Below, piece by piece: positions 1-8,462 of a stretch of DNA of 64,000 nt (position 1 is the first letter of the stretch; the number at the start of each line of letters is the position of its first letter). The translations under genes and the position numbers were made by a program. This stretch comes from Pseudomonas grandcourensis. Lineage in GTDB: Bacteria > Pseudomonadota > Gammaproteobacteria > Pseudomonadales > Pseudomonadaceae. The stretch lies in contig NZ_CP150919.1 in NCBI RefSeq assembly GCF_039909015.1, forward strand, positions 2,580,501 to 2,644,500, given 5' to 3'. The notes below the pieces were generated by a model, which was given only the letters and a program-made list of their open reading frames with translations, was not told the origin of the DNA and searched no databases.

Positions 1-356
1 CTGACGCCCAGCATCTCAGCCCGTTGCAGCAATTCCGCGTCCAGTCGCGCCCTGGCAATTTGAAAGCCAAGCCAGGGACCGGCAAGGTCCTCGCCAAAAC
101 CACTGAAGCGAGGCGGGCCGTCCCACTGCACCCATTGCCCGGGAAAACGAATCGTCCCCTGGCTACACACTTGATCGGCCACCCCCAATTGTTGCAGCAA
201 GGGCTCGATACCCGGGTGCAGGCTTTCGCCCGGACGAAACCGTGGAAAGCCCTGGCCCTCGAGCTGTGCCACCCGCAGTCCACGCTGCGCGCAACTGATT
301 GCCGCGGCACTTCCCGCTGGGCCACCCCCGACCACCAGCACATCAAAGTGATTCAC
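1..356 (-). CDS. FAD-dependent oxidoreductase, LodB / flavin-halogenase-like (cut by window edge)
   Basis: The visible 118 codons begin with a GTG that overlaps the TGA of the upstream 725-aa gene (GTGA), so the two are translationally coupled. Residues 5-17 form an N-terminal Rossmann dinucleotide-binding motif (VVGGGPAGSAAA), followed by RPGESLHPG, which resembles the conserved GES segment of flavin-dependent halogenase/geranylgeranyl-reductase-type monooxygenases. LodB-type proteins of this superfamily mature the quinone cofactor of LodA-type oxidases; the neighbour looks LodA-like, so the same maturation role is inferred here. The C-terminal part lies outside the window. The FAD-binding call is secure; the LodB role is inference from context. 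Confidence 0.75.
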   Translation of the reverse strand, partial: MNHFDVLVVGGGPAGSAAAISCAQRGLRVAQLEGQGFPRFRPGESLHPGIEPLLQQLGVADQVCSQGTIRFPGQWVQWDGPPRFSGFGEDLAGPWLGFQIARARLDAELLQRAEMLGV

Positions 357-2530
357 TTGGCGATTTGCCAAGACGATTCGTCGTGTTTGACCAGGATCGC
401 TTCAGCACTGACCAACAGGGTCGCCAGGTGCAGGATCTCTACATTGCGCAGTTTGAAGTCGCTATCCGGGGTCGAGTCGAGTCCTCGCTTGTACATCTGA
501 TAGCGATGCACCCATCCGTTCAGTTGCAGACCGGCTTCCTGCTCGGCAGTGTCGAGTTCCGGATTCGGCCGCTGCACGAGGGTGAATGACAATAACGGCC
601 ACGTATTGCGCAGCGGTTTGTCATTCCCGACTCCCAGCACGTTGTACACCCGATGCATTGACAGCACCCGGTCTTCGTAATCCTGCAGGGTGGTGTTGCC
701 CGTCATTTGCAGGGAGAAGCGTCCATCCAGTGCCACCTGGGTGTAGTCGGTGTATTCGTAGGCGTGGTATTGGACTATCCAGTCCCCCGCTTGCTGTACC
801 AGGCGTGGCCCTCGCTGGTTATCCCAAGCCGGGGCGCCGGTCTGGCCGATTTCCTGGTCAGTCAGCGGGATGATGGTGTGCAGCCTGCCCCGTGGTTCAA
901 AGGTGCGCACCGAATCCGGCGCCACACCCGGCCAGTAGGAACCAAGGGCTGCGCAAATACGCACATCTTCGGTAAAGGGGCTGGCCATCTGGTATCCGCT
1001 GAGGCAATCCAGCGGGGTCCCGCCTCCGGATTGTTTTCGAATCCATCCGACTTCCCAGCCGGGGCCGAAGATGCCGGCTGCGGCATCCGGCAACGAGGAC
1101 GGGCGCATGACCGCTGGCCGTTGCTGGCTGGGAGACAACGTCGAGCCCGTTTCACGTGGCAAGGCCACGATGGCGGTGACCCCGCGATCATCCTCCGAAA
1201 AGGGTTGATCCTTCAGGCTCAGGTTGGCGCGGTACCGAACATTGGACAGCGCCTCCAGTCGCGCATGCCAGATGTCCGGGGAGGGCCGGGTGGGCTCTGT
1301 ATTTGCCCAGCGTATGAGTTGACGCTGGCTGCACAGCGGAAAGAAATCCGGGGCGCCGATCACCGAATACGCCGCCACTGTTGGCAGAACACTCTCCAAT
1401 GCAGGGCAACGAGCCCGAACCCAGCCATCGGCTGTGCCGTCATGGTAGTGCAGAGCCTGATAGCCTCCTTGCTTGACCCGTTCCGCCACGCCCTTTTGGT
1501 CATTCAGGTTCTTGAAGCTGCCGTCCTCCAGCACCTTATGTCGACCATGCACCATGCCCGCGGTGTTGGGTGGCAGCTGAAATGCCAGGGGTTTTTCCTG
1601 GTAGATGGCCTGTTCAACCAACCGGGGCCTGGGCTGCGGGAGCAGTAGCCCCGGCCCCAGATCTGCTTGCGTAGCCCAATCAGCCAGTCCATCAGTGATG
1701 ACGAACGGCGGCTGGCTGATTTCGGGCTCCTGCCAGCCTGTGCCGGTATGGCGCAGATGAATGTGCCGTAACTTCTCGTTGATCTGGTGGTTTTCCAGCT
1801 CAAGTGTCAGGTCCATCCCGGCCAGGCACTGCGTCCCCTCGAAGAGTTTGTGCAGCGGCACCCAGAAATCCAGATCGGCATCAACATCGACTTGAAAATC
1901 CATCGGCCCGAAACGTGCGGCGTCACCCTTGTGTTGCATGGCGATGTAAGCGCTGTAACGCACGGGCATGACCCTGATGCCGTGCACGTCATCATCCACG
2001 AACGGCAGGAAACACCGCCGTTGGGCGTCGTAGCGGGCGGAGGCGGTGCCGACGCGGGTGATGCCGGTACGGGAGAAGCACAGGTCGGCGTGTTCACCGT
2101 GCACGGTGTCGCCGGCGCAACGGTACTCGCTGGCAAACACCACCAGCGCCAGCGGTGCGCCCTTGGCTTTTTGCTGGAGGTCTTCGAGTGTGGGTGGGCT
2201 CACGCCATAGACATAATCAAGAATCGCTTCAATTTCGGCAGGTGTCGGATACAGCAGCAGAGGTAGACCGGCTCCGTCGGCAGTGACCTCGGGAGAGGCC
2301 AGCGCGTGATACAGCAGGCTGCGCGATGGCTGGCTGGACTCAATCGCCCGGTTGCCGGCGCTGGAAAAGTCCTCAAAGCCTGGAAGGTTGCGGTCGATGG
2401 TCAGCGGTTTGATCAGCTCGGTGTCGAGCGGTACGGCGAGGATGTCCAGCCCATGGCGCAGCAACAGTGAATGCCAGCCGCCAGGCGCCAGTCGCGTGCA
2501 CGCCCGGGTCACTGAGTCGAGCAAGTCCAT
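353..2530 (-). CDS. 725-aa protein, candidate LodA-like CTQ-dependent oxidase
   Basis: Large cytosolic-looking protein without a signal peptide. Its length (725 aa) matches LodA-type amino-acid oxidases (about 700 aa), which carry a cysteine tryptophylquinone made from a Cys and a Trp roughly 65 residues apart. Here Cys509 lies in DCLSGYQ, followed 24 residues later by SYWPGVAPDSV, which resembles the LodA-family WPARVPN region, and Trp569 (PAWDNQRGP) is 60 residues after Cys509. The start ATG has GGGA upstream. It overlaps the downstream FAD oxidoreductase gene by 4 bases, as in lodAB pairs. The N-terminal third is not recognisable to me. The family assignment is an inference from motif resemblance and gene order; the alternative is an unrelated uncharacterised enzyme. 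Confidence 0.55.
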   Translation of the reverse strand: MDLLDSVTRACTRLAPGGWHSLLLRHGLDILAVPLDTELIKPLTIDRNLPGFEDFSSAGNRAIESSQPSRSLLYHALASPEVTADGAGLPLLLYPTPAEIEAILDYVYGVSPPTLEDLQQKAKGAPLALVVFASEYRCAGDTVHGEHADLCFSRTGITRVGTASARYDAQRRCFLPFVDDDVHGIRVMPVRYSAYIAMQHKGDAARFGPMDFQVDVDADLDFWVPLHKLFEGTQCLAGMDLTLELENHQINEKLRHIHLRHTGTGWQEPEISQPPFVITDGLADWATQADLGPGLLLPQPRPRLVEQAIYQEKPLAFQLPPNTAGMVHGRHKVLEDGSFKNLNDQKGVAERVKQGGYQALHYHDGTADGWVRARCPALESVLPTVAAYSVIGAPDFFPLCSQRQLIRWANTEPTRPSPDIWHARLEALSNVRYRANLSLKDQPFSEDDRGVTAIVALPRETGSTLSPSQQRPAVMRPSSLPDAAAGIFGPGWEVGWIRKQSGGGTPLDCLSGYQMASPFTEDVRICAALGSYWPGVAPDSVRTFEPRGRLHTIIPLTDQEIGQTGAPAWDNQRGPRLVQQAGDWIVQYHAYEYTDYTQVALDGRFSLQMTGNTTLQDYEDRVLSMHRVYNVLGVGNDKPLRNTWPLLSFTLVQRPNPELDTAEQEAGLQLNGWVHRYQMYKRGLDSTPDSDFKLRNVEILHLATLLVSAEAILVKHDESSWQIAK

Positions 2531-2589
2531 TGTGGTTTCCCGTTGATCCTGTGGACGGACATTGCACAGGAGCCCAGGGATAGCTGGCT

Positions 2590-2607
2590 ACTGTCAGTTC
2601 TGACAGT
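2590..2607. promoter_or_regulatory. Perfect 18-bp palindrome upstream of the LodA-like gene
   Basis: ACTGTCAG-TT-CTGACAGT: two 8-bp arms with a 2-bp centre, lying 60 bp upstream of the ATG at 2530 in the 135-bp gap after the histidine kinase gene. The position fits an operator; the regulator is unknown. Confidence 0.4.
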
Positions 2608-2665
2608 GCTGACCAATGGTCGGCCGCCCTCGGTGTAAATAGATTCCACAGAGGGGGCGAGACAT

Positions 2666-3982
2666 TCAGTGAAGCAGCGGCAACTTCAGCTCCGCACACA
2701 ACCCGCCACCTTCACGATTGCTCAAGGTCAACGACCCTCCAATCGCGACCGCCAGCTGCTGGGCGATCGCCAGCCCCAGCCCGGTGCCGCCGGTGCTGCG
2801 GTTGCGGGAGTTTTCCACGCGGTAGAACGGTTCCATCACTTGCTTGAGTTCTTCCTCGGCGATCCCCGGGCCACGGTCAAGGATCCTGATCGACAGGTTG
2901 CCATCGGCCCGTTTTTCCACCTGCAATTCAGCTGCACCGGCAAACTTCAATGCGTTGTCCGTCAGGTTGACCAGCACCCGGCGCAAGGCGTGTGGGCGGG
3001 TGTCGATGACGGCTGCGCTCTTGCCGGTGAGCTGAACGTCCTTGCCCATGTCCTGATAGTCGAACACCAGGCTGTCGAGGAACGAGTCGAGGTCGGTGCG
3101 GCGGCTTTCTTCGGTGGCGCCGTGGATGCTGCGGGCGTAGGCCACGCCTTCGCGTACCAGGTGTTCCATCTCGCCCAGGTCGTTCCACAGTTTGTCTTTT
3201 TCGCTGGAGTCATCCATGAACTCGGCGCGCAGTTTCATGCGGGTGATGGGGGTTTGCAGGTCGTGGGAAATTGCCGCGAGCAATTGCATGCGCTCCTTCA
3301 GGTACGCCGCGATGCGCGCCTGCATCGAGTTGAAGGCCTTGGCGGCGTGGGCAACTTCGCTCGGGCCTTTTTCGTCCAGGAGTACCGGGTGGGCGTTGGG
3401 GTCCAGGGTTTCGACGGCACCGGCGAGGCGGGTGAGGGGGCGGATGGCGATTCTCACCGCCAGCCAGGAACAGGCCAGCATCAGCGCCAGTTGCCCGAGC
3501 AACACGATGGGCAGCCAGGGCGACAACGGCACCATCGCCGGGCGGACGTCGATGGTCAGCGGGCTGCCATCCGCCAGGTTCAAGTGCACTTGAAAATGTT
3601 TTTTCGGCCCGGGGATGTCGGTAAAGGTCATCGGGTAATCGTGGCCGATGGCGTCCTTGATCGAGGCAATGGCAATGGGCGCATCGGGCATGTCGGTGCG
3701 GATGGGCGTGCCCGGCGAACCCTCATTGAGCATGTAGCTGTAATTGCGCCGTTCCAGTTGTTGCAGCCAAGCCGCTCGCTCATCGGCGGGCAAGCGGTCG
3801 AGGATGGCAACGGAGGTGGAAACGTCGGTTTCCAGGTTGCCGAGCATGGTGTTTTTCGAGGACTCATAGCGTTCGTAGTACTGCGCGCCGAAGGACAGCG
3901 CCTGGGCGAGGATCAGGCCGATCAGGAAAATCAGCGACAGCCGCGAGGCCAGGGTGCGCGGCCAATGCAGCGCCAGGGTCAT
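2666..3982 (-). CDS. Two-component sensor histidine kinase
   Basis: Inner-membrane sensor of the EnvZ/OmpR-associated type, 438 aa. An N-terminal membrane helix (about residues 14-35) and a second at about 155-178 flank a periplasmic sensor region of about 120 residues. A HAMP linker follows, then the HisKA box with the phospho-acceptor His240 (ISHDLQTP), the N box (NLTDNALKFA), the G1 box (DRGPGIA) and the G2 box (GGTGLGLAIA). It overlaps the response regulator gene by 4 bases (ATGA), so it is the second gene of that operon. The signal cannot be read from the sequence. The genes transcribed away from the regulator (DUF2790, small secreted protein, DipZ) are plausible targets. Confidence 0.93.
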   Translation of the reverse strand: MTLALHWPRTLASRLSLIFLIGLILAQALSFGAQYYERYESSKNTMLGNLETDVSTSVAILDRLPADERAAWLQQLERRNYSYMLNEGSPGTPIRTDMPDAPIAIASIKDAIGHDYPMTFTDIPGPKKHFQVHLNLADGSPLTIDVRPAMVPLSPWLPIVLLGQLALMLACSWLAVRIAIRPLTRLAGAVETLDPNAHPVLLDEKGPSEVAHAAKAFNSMQARIAAYLKERMQLLAAISHDLQTPITRMKLRAEFMDDSSEKDKLWNDLGEMEHLVREGVAYARSIHGATEESRRTDLDSFLDSLVFDYQDMGKDVQLTGKSAAVIDTRPHALRRVLVNLTDNALKFAGAAELQVEKRADGNLSIRILDRGPGIAEEELKQVMEPFYRVENSRNRSTGGTGLGLAIAQQLAVAIGGSLTLSNREGGGLCAELKLPLLH

Positions 3983-4719
3983 GATTGATCGCCCAGGATT
4001 TCCACCGGCAGGGAAAACACATAGCCTTCGCTGCGCACGGTCTTGATGTAGGCCGGTTCGCGGGCGTCGTCGAGCAAGCGCTGGCGCAGGCGACTGACCA
4101 GCAGATCGATGGAACGGTCGAACAGGTCGGCGTCGCGGCCCTGGGTCAGGTTGAGCAATTGATCGCGGTTGAGCACCCGTTGCGGATGGTCGAGAAACAC
4201 CCGCAACAATCGATACTCGGCACCGCTCAGGGCCACCATGGTGCCGTCTTCATCGAGCAGGTGACGGGCCGAGGTGTCCAGGCGCCAGCGGCCGAAGGCC
4301 AACAGGCGGCTGGCTTCGGTCACCACCAGGTTCGGCGGCAGCATGCGCGTGCGTCGCAGCACCGCGTTGATCCGCGCCAGCAGTTCACGGGCAGCGAATG
4401 GCTTGACCAAGTAGTCGTCGGCGCCCATTTCCAGGCCGAGGATGCGATCGGTTTCATCGTTGCGGGCGGTGAGCATCAGCACCGGCGTGGCCTTGTGTTT
4501 GCCGGCGCGCAATTCGCGGCAGAGCACCAGGCCATCGTCCCCCGGCATCATGATGTCCAGCACGATCAGGTCCACCGGGGTGGTTTCCAGAAACGCGCGC
4601 ATCTGCCGACCATCCGCCACGACGGTGGTGCGCAGGCCGTTCTTCTTCAGGTAGTTGCCAACCAGTTCGCGGATTTCGCGGTCGTCGTCAACGATGAGGA
4701 TGTGATCAACGTGATCCAT
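3979..4719 (-). CDS. OmpR-family response regulator
   Basis: 246 aa. The receiver domain occupies residues 5-120 with acidic pocket DDD (11-13), phospho-acceptor Asp55 (VLDIMMPG) and the conserved Lys in DYLVKPF. A C-terminal winged-helix Trans_reg_C domain follows (ending in YIKTVRSEGYVF). I start at the ATG giving MDHVDHILIV because AGAGG lies 9 bases upstream; the frame stays open further upstream but that segment is not domain-like. The intergenic region ahead contains two GTAT-N6-GTAT direct repeats, typical in layout for OmpR-type binding sites, which suggests autoregulation. Confidence 0.93.
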   Translation of the reverse strand: MDHVDHILIVDDDREIRELVGNYLKKNGLRTTVVADGRQMRAFLETTPVDLIVLDIMMPGDDGLVLCRELRAGKHKATPVLMLTARNDETDRILGLEMGADDYLVKPFAARELLARINAVLRRTRMLPPNLVVTEASRLLAFGRWRLDTSARHLLDEDGTMVALSGAEYRLLRVFLDHPQRVLNRDQLLNLTQGRDADLFDRSIDLLVSRLRQRLLDDAREPAYIKTVRSEGYVFSLPVEILGDQS

Positions 4720-4792
4720 TGGGCCAAACCTCTGATAAATGGGGAATGCCACACAGTCTATCGAGCCTCGGCGGGCTCGCCTGCCGCCCTTT

Positions 4793-4878
4793 GTATTGCA
4801 GTGTATCTGGCTTGCCTGCGGATACACACGAAGGCAAAAAAGCCGATTTCCTGCGGTTTTGTATGCCTGTGTATCCAG
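4793..4878. promoter_or_regulatory. Candidate response-regulator sites (GTAT-N6-GTAT repeats)
   Basis: The 306-bp gap between the response regulator and the DUF2790 gene holds two direct repeats with exact 10-bp period: GTATTGCAGTGTATC at 4793 and GTATGCCTGTGTATCC at 4861. Single GATAC half-sites in the opposite sense lie near 4820 and 4889. The 10-bp period suits tandem OmpR-type winged helices on one DNA face. I see no gene in the gap. Confidence 0.4.
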
Positions 4879-5025
4879 ACGCCGTTCTGATACGCAGCGA
4901 TTGATTCACGCCGATTCCCGACACAGACGAGATACCTCGCAGGCTTTTAATAGGTTCCATCGAGGCAAGCCAGATCGCCTCGGATCAATCAACGATCAAC
5001 CTGTTGAAACCTTGAGGAACTCGCC

Positions 5026-5289
5026 ATGAACACCAAAGCCATCTATGCCGCCTGCCTGTTTGCCGCCCTGAACATCTGCACCCTGTCGGCCCGTGCCGAA
5101 GCCGATGTTGCGCCTAAAACCTACACCTACGGCACCCAACTTGACATCAAGAAAGTGGTGTCGCTGACCGAAGACGCAACGCCTTCCTGCGGCGTGGTGA
5201 ATGCGCGGCTGACGTACCTCGACGCCCAGTCGAAAACCCAGGTGCTGGATTACCGCAAATTCGCCGACAACTGCAACTCGGAAAACTGA
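5026..5289 (+). CDS. Small secreted DUF2790 protein
   Basis: 87 aa with a Sec signal peptide (cleavage after about residue 24, ARA-EA). The mature part YTYGTQLDIKKVVS...PSCGVVNARLTYLDAQSKT...LDYRKFADNC matches the Pseudomonas DUF2790 family, short periplasmic proteins of unknown function. Two cysteines in the mature protein could form one disulfide. GAGG lies about 9 bases ahead of the ATG. It is followed 48 bp later by another small secreted protein and then by a DipZ-like thiol-disulfide protein, so a link to periplasmic redox or metal stress is plausible but unproven. Confidence 0.85.
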   Translation: MNTKAIYAACLFAALNICTLSARAEADVAPKTYTYGTQLDIKKVVSLTEDATPSCGVVNARLTYLDAQSKTQVLDYRKFADNCNSEN

Positions 5290-5337
5290 GTGTTGCGATC
5301 AACCACCGCTAAATCCATTTGAAACAGGAAGGACATC

Positions 5338-5592
5338 ATGAACAACGTTTCCCGCTTTTTGACCGCCATTGCCTTTTCCGTCGCCGGTGCGGCGGCCCAT
5401 GCCAACGCCGCTGTCGAGCAAAGCGCCTGCGCCAGCAACACCTGCTTCCAGCTCACGCCCGTGGCGGAGAAGGGCACCCAAGGCTTCCTGGCGCAGGACG
5501 GTTCCAGCCGCACGCCGCAGGGGCAGATGCTCGCCGAAAATGGTGCCAGCCGCACGCCTCAGGGGCAGTTGCTGGATGAGCAGACCGCTTGA
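5338..5592 (+). CDS. Small secreted protein with a duplicated SRTPQGQ segment
   Basis: 84 aa. The signal peptide ends around residue 24 (AHANA). The mature part has two closely spaced cysteines (SACASNTCF) and a tandem duplication of about 14 residues: GSSRTPQGQMLAEN then GASRTPQGQLLDEQ. AAGGA precedes the start codon. I do not recognise a function. The position between DUF2790 and the DipZ-like gene, and the Cys pair, make it a candidate client of the thiol-disulfide system encoded next. Confidence 0.7.
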   Translation: MNNVSRFLTAIAFSVAGAAAHANAAVEQSACASNTCFQLTPVAEKGTQGFLAQDGSSRTPQGQMLAENGASRTPQGQLLDEQTA

Positions 5593-5649
5593 GAACACCC
5601 CGATCCACAGTGGTGATGTGTTGCCCTCTAATTTGTATTAGGTGATCCC

Positions 5650-6867
5650 ATGTTACTCATCGCTTTCCTGGGCGGCATATTGACCGTCCTCAGCCCGTGC
5701 ATCCTGCCGGTCGTGCCGTTTCTGTTTGCCGGGGCCGACCGTACACGCTCCTCGATCCTGCTGACCCTCGGCGGCATGGTCCTGACCTTTGCCCTGGTCT
5801 CCAGCCTGGCCGTGGTCAGCAGCGAGTGGGTGATCCAGGCCAGCAACACAGGCCGCCACGTCGCGCTGCTGGTGATGGTGTTGTTCGCCCTGTCGCTGAT
5901 ATCTGCACGGGTCGGTGACTGGCTGGCGCGGCCCTTCGTGCTGCTGGGCAATCGCATCGACCCGAACTCGCGCAAGATGTCCGGGCCGTTGGCGTCGATC
6001 ATGATCGGTGTCGCCACCGGGCTGCTGTGGGCACCCTGCGCCGGGCCGATCCTCGGGGTGATTCTCACCAGCGCCATGCTGCAAGGCGCGAACGCCGGCA
6101 CCAGTCTGTTGCTGGTAGCCTATGGCGCCGGCAGTGCGCTGTCCCTGGGTACCTTGATCTTTGCCGGGCGCGGCCTGGTCAATCGCTTGAAACCGTCGAT
6201 TCCGGTCACCGGCTGGTTGCGCCGTGGCGCCGGGGTTGCGGTGCTGTCCGGTGCGGCGGTGATTGCAACGGGGGCCAATGACCTGTTGCTGGCCAACACT
6301 TCATCGGAAGGTGTCAGCAGCGTGGAGAAAGGCGTGCTGGAAGCCGTGCCGAAAGTCGTCGATTACCTGGTCAGCAAGGTCAAGGCCGACAGCACCATGG
6401 GCGATGCCCAGGGCGCCATGCCCTCGCTGTCCGGCGCGGTGGGCTGGCTCAATTCGCCAGCACTGACCAATGAAACCCTGAAAGGCAAAGTGGTGCTGGT
6501 GGACTTCTGGACCTTCGACTGCATCAACTGCAAGCACACCCTGCCGTACGTGAAGGACTGGGCGAAGAAGTATGAAAAGGACGGGCTGGTGGTGATCGGT
6601 GTGCACACGCCTGAATACGGCTTTGAACGCATCATCGACAACGTCAGGGCCAAGGTGAAGGAGTACGGCATCACCTACCCGGTGGCGATCGACAACAACT
6701 ACGCGATCTGGCGCAACTTCGACAACCAGTACTGGCCGGCGCACTACCTGATCGATGCCAAGGGGCAGGTGCGTTACACCCACTTCGGTGAAGGCAGCTA
6801 CGACACTCAGGAGAAGATGATTCAGCAGTTGCTGGAGGAGGCCAAGGCTGGCGCGCCAGCCGCGTAA
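5650..6867 (+). CDS. DipZ-like cytochrome c biogenesis / thiol-disulfide interchange protein
   Basis: 405-aa inner-membrane protein. Residues 1-215 form a CcdA/DsbD-type membrane domain of about six helices with the two redox cysteines expected for electron transfer across the membrane: Cys17 (LSPCILPVVPF) and Cys130 (WAPCAGPI). Residues 270-400 are a TlpA-like thioredoxin domain facing the periplasm with active site Cys291-Ile-Asn-Cys294. It should carry reducing equivalents from cytoplasmic thioredoxin to periplasmic partners. It is shorter than mycobacterial DipZ, lacking a C-terminal carbohydrate-binding-like domain. Same strand as the two small Cys-containing secreted proteins. A strong hairpin terminator follows. 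Confidence 0.88.
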   Translation: MLLIAFLGGILTVLSPCILPVVPFLFAGADRTRSSILLTLGGMVLTFALVSSLAVVSSEWVIQASNTGRHVALLVMVLFALSLISARVGDWLARPFVLLGNRIDPNSRKMSGPLASIMIGVATGLLWAPCAGPILGVILTSAMLQGANAGTSLLLVAYGAGSALSLGTLIFAGRGLVNRLKPSIPVTGWLRRGAGVAVLSGAAVIATGANDLLLANTSSEGVSSVEKGVLEAVPKVVDYLVSKVKADSTMGDAQGAMPSLSGAVGWLNSPALTNETLKGKVVLVDFWTFDCINCKHTLPYVKDWAKKYEKDGLVVIGVHTPEYGFERIIDNVRAKVKEYGITYPVAIDNNYAIWRNFDNQYWPAHYLIDAKGQVRYTHFGEGSYDTQEKMIQQLLEEAKAGAPAA

Positions 6868-6874
6868 TCCGCTC

Positions 6875-6919
6875 GATCAATGGCTCACAGGTCTCGCGCC
6901 ATGAGCCATTGATCTTTTT
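6875..6919 (+). terminator. Terminator of the dipZ-like gene, overlapping the end of the GNAT gene
   Basis: A 13-bp perfect stem (GATCAATGGCTCA at 6875-6887 and its complement at 6902-6914) followed by TTTTT. It sits across the 3' end of the convergent acetyltransferase gene (stop at 6885). Confidence 0.75.
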
Positions 6920-7346
6920 CCCATGCCTGAAACCGCTCTTGCACCACCCAACCACGCTTGGCGTAATAAGCGCTCTGGTCCTGGGTGTGCAGGTAGATTC
7001 TCTTCTCGCCGCTGGCCTTGGCTTGCGCGCAAATCCCTTCTATCAATTGCTCCGCCAGACCCTTGCCGCGCGCTTCGGGGGCGACGAACACACAAGCGAG
7101 CCAGGGTCCCAGATCCGTGCGATGGGCCAGGTCAGCCCTGGCCAGTGCCGCGCCGCCCAGCAACTCGTCATGGTCGAGGGCGATCAGACATTTCCAGTCG
7201 CCGTTGTTCTGGCCTTCGGCGAACTCTCGTTGCCAGTCGGGCAGGGGCTGTCCGGCGTATTCGTAGTGGAACTGCCGGTGGATCCACGAAGCGAATGTGT
7301 TGCTGTGCTGCATATGTCGAGCAAGCCAGTCCAGGCGGGGTGCCAT
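6885..7346 (-). CDS. GNAT-family N-acetyltransferase
   Basis: 153 aa, a single GNAT fold. The acetyl-CoA pyrophosphate-binding signature is VAPEARGKGLAEQLI (about residues 92-106), after the beta strand WLACVFV, with the late motif YYAKRGW typical of the family. The substrate is not predictable. The N-terminal LARHMQHSNTFASWIHRQFHYEY is characteristic of a Pseudomonas subgroup. It converges with the dipZ-like gene and stands alone ahead of the AraC regulator, which reads the same way. Confidence 0.85.
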   Translation of the reverse strand: MAPRLDWLARHMQHSNTFASWIHRQFHYEYAGQPLPDWQREFAEGQNNGDWKCLIALDHDELLGGAALARADLAHRTDLGPWLACVFVAPEARGKGLAEQLIEGICAQAKASGEKRIYLHTQDQSAYYAKRGWVVQERFQAWEKDQWLMARDL

Positions 7347-7422
7347 GTTGTGAGTCCTTTCAGATGTCGGTCGCTGGGTGGCGAGAGTAACGGGCCTGGG
7401 CGATGCTGTCGCCCCCGCCGGT

Positions 7423-8400
7423 TCAGCGACTGCTCAAGTGATTCGAGGCGGCCTGACCGCGCCGCCACGCCGCCGGTGGCGCACCGTACTCGCGACGGAA
7501 GGCGCGGCTGAAAGCGGTATCGGTCTGGTATCCCACTTCTTCGGCGATGCGCGTCAATGAGCTGTTGCTGCTGCGTAACAGGTTGGCGGCGAGCAACATG
7601 CGCCATTGCGTCAGGTACTGCATCGGCGACACCCCCACCAGTTGCTGGAAGCGTTCGGCCAACACCGATCTTGAGGTGCTGGCGGTGCGCGCCAGTTCGT
7701 CCAGTGTCCAGGCGTGGCAGGGTTTTTTGTGCAAGGCGTTGAGGGCGGCGCCTACGATGCGGTCGCGCACTCCGGCCAGCCAGCCGGTGCGGCCTTCGCC
7801 CTGTTCGTTCATGTACAGGCGCAACACTTCGATGAACAGCACTTCGGCAAGTTTGGCCAATACCCCTTCACCGCCAGGGCGGGGCGAGCGGGCTTCGGCG
7901 AGGGCATAGCGCACCGAGGATTCCAGCCAGATACCGGCATCCGAACCGCGCACATTGACCCGCACCACGGCCGGCAAGCCCTTGAGCAACATGCCCGCCA
8001 GGCGCGTATCGCACGCCAGGTAGCCGCACACCAGGCGGGTGAGCGCGCCACCCCCGCCATAGCTCAATTGCCGGGGCCGGCGCGCCAGCACCGCATCCAG
8101 CCGCGCACCCGTGGCCGGGGGCAATCCGGGATGTGAGCACATGCGATGGGCATCGCCCTGGGGGAAAATCACCACGTCGCCCGCACTCAGCAGCAGCGGC
8201 GGGTCATCGCCCAATTCCACGTAGCACTCGCCCTCGGTGATCAGATGAAAGATCACCACCCGTTCCGCATCGGGCTCCAGAAACGGCGCGGCGGTGTCGG
8301 CGCTGGGCGACTGGTAGCACCAGGGCGCGGTGAACCGGGCGTTGATAAAGATCGCGCCGACCAGGTGCACGACGCGCAGGGTCTGTGACAGAGCGTCCAT
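7423..8400 (-). CDS. AraC-family transcriptional regulator with cupin sensor
   Basis: 325 aa. Residues 1-190 are an AraC-type cupin (Cupin_6-like) ligand domain (HLITEGECYVEL, SAGDVVIFPQGDAHRM). Residues 210-315 hold two helix-turn-helix motifs (WTLDELARTASTSRSVLAERF; SLTRIAEEVGYQTDTAFSRAF) with the usual PxxW end. Regulators of this layout usually control an adjacent divergent oxidoreductase or efflux gene; here the divergent genes encode a DUF4242 protein and a methyltransferase. The intergenic region holds GACGATCGG direct repeats that could be its binding sites. Confidence 0.9.
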   Translation of the reverse strand: MDALSQTLRVVHLVGAIFINARFTAPWCYQSPSADTAAPFLEPDAERVVIFHLITEGECYVELGDDPPLLLSAGDVVIFPQGDAHRMCSHPGLPPATGARLDAVLARRPRQLSYGGGGALTRLVCGYLACDTRLAGMLLKGLPAVVRVNVRGSDAGIWLESSVRYALAEARSPRPGGEGVLAKLAEVLFIEVLRLYMNEQGEGRTGWLAGVRDRIVGAALNALHKKPCHAWTLDELARTASTSRSVLAERFQQLVGVSPMQYLTQWRMLLAANLLRSSNSSLTRIAEEVGYQTDTAFSRAFRREYGAPPAAWRRGQAASNHLSSR

Positions 8401-8462
8401 TGGGGTTTCCCCGTGGGAGGTTCCTGATTGTGAGCGCGCCTGCGCGCTACGTGGAATCTCCG

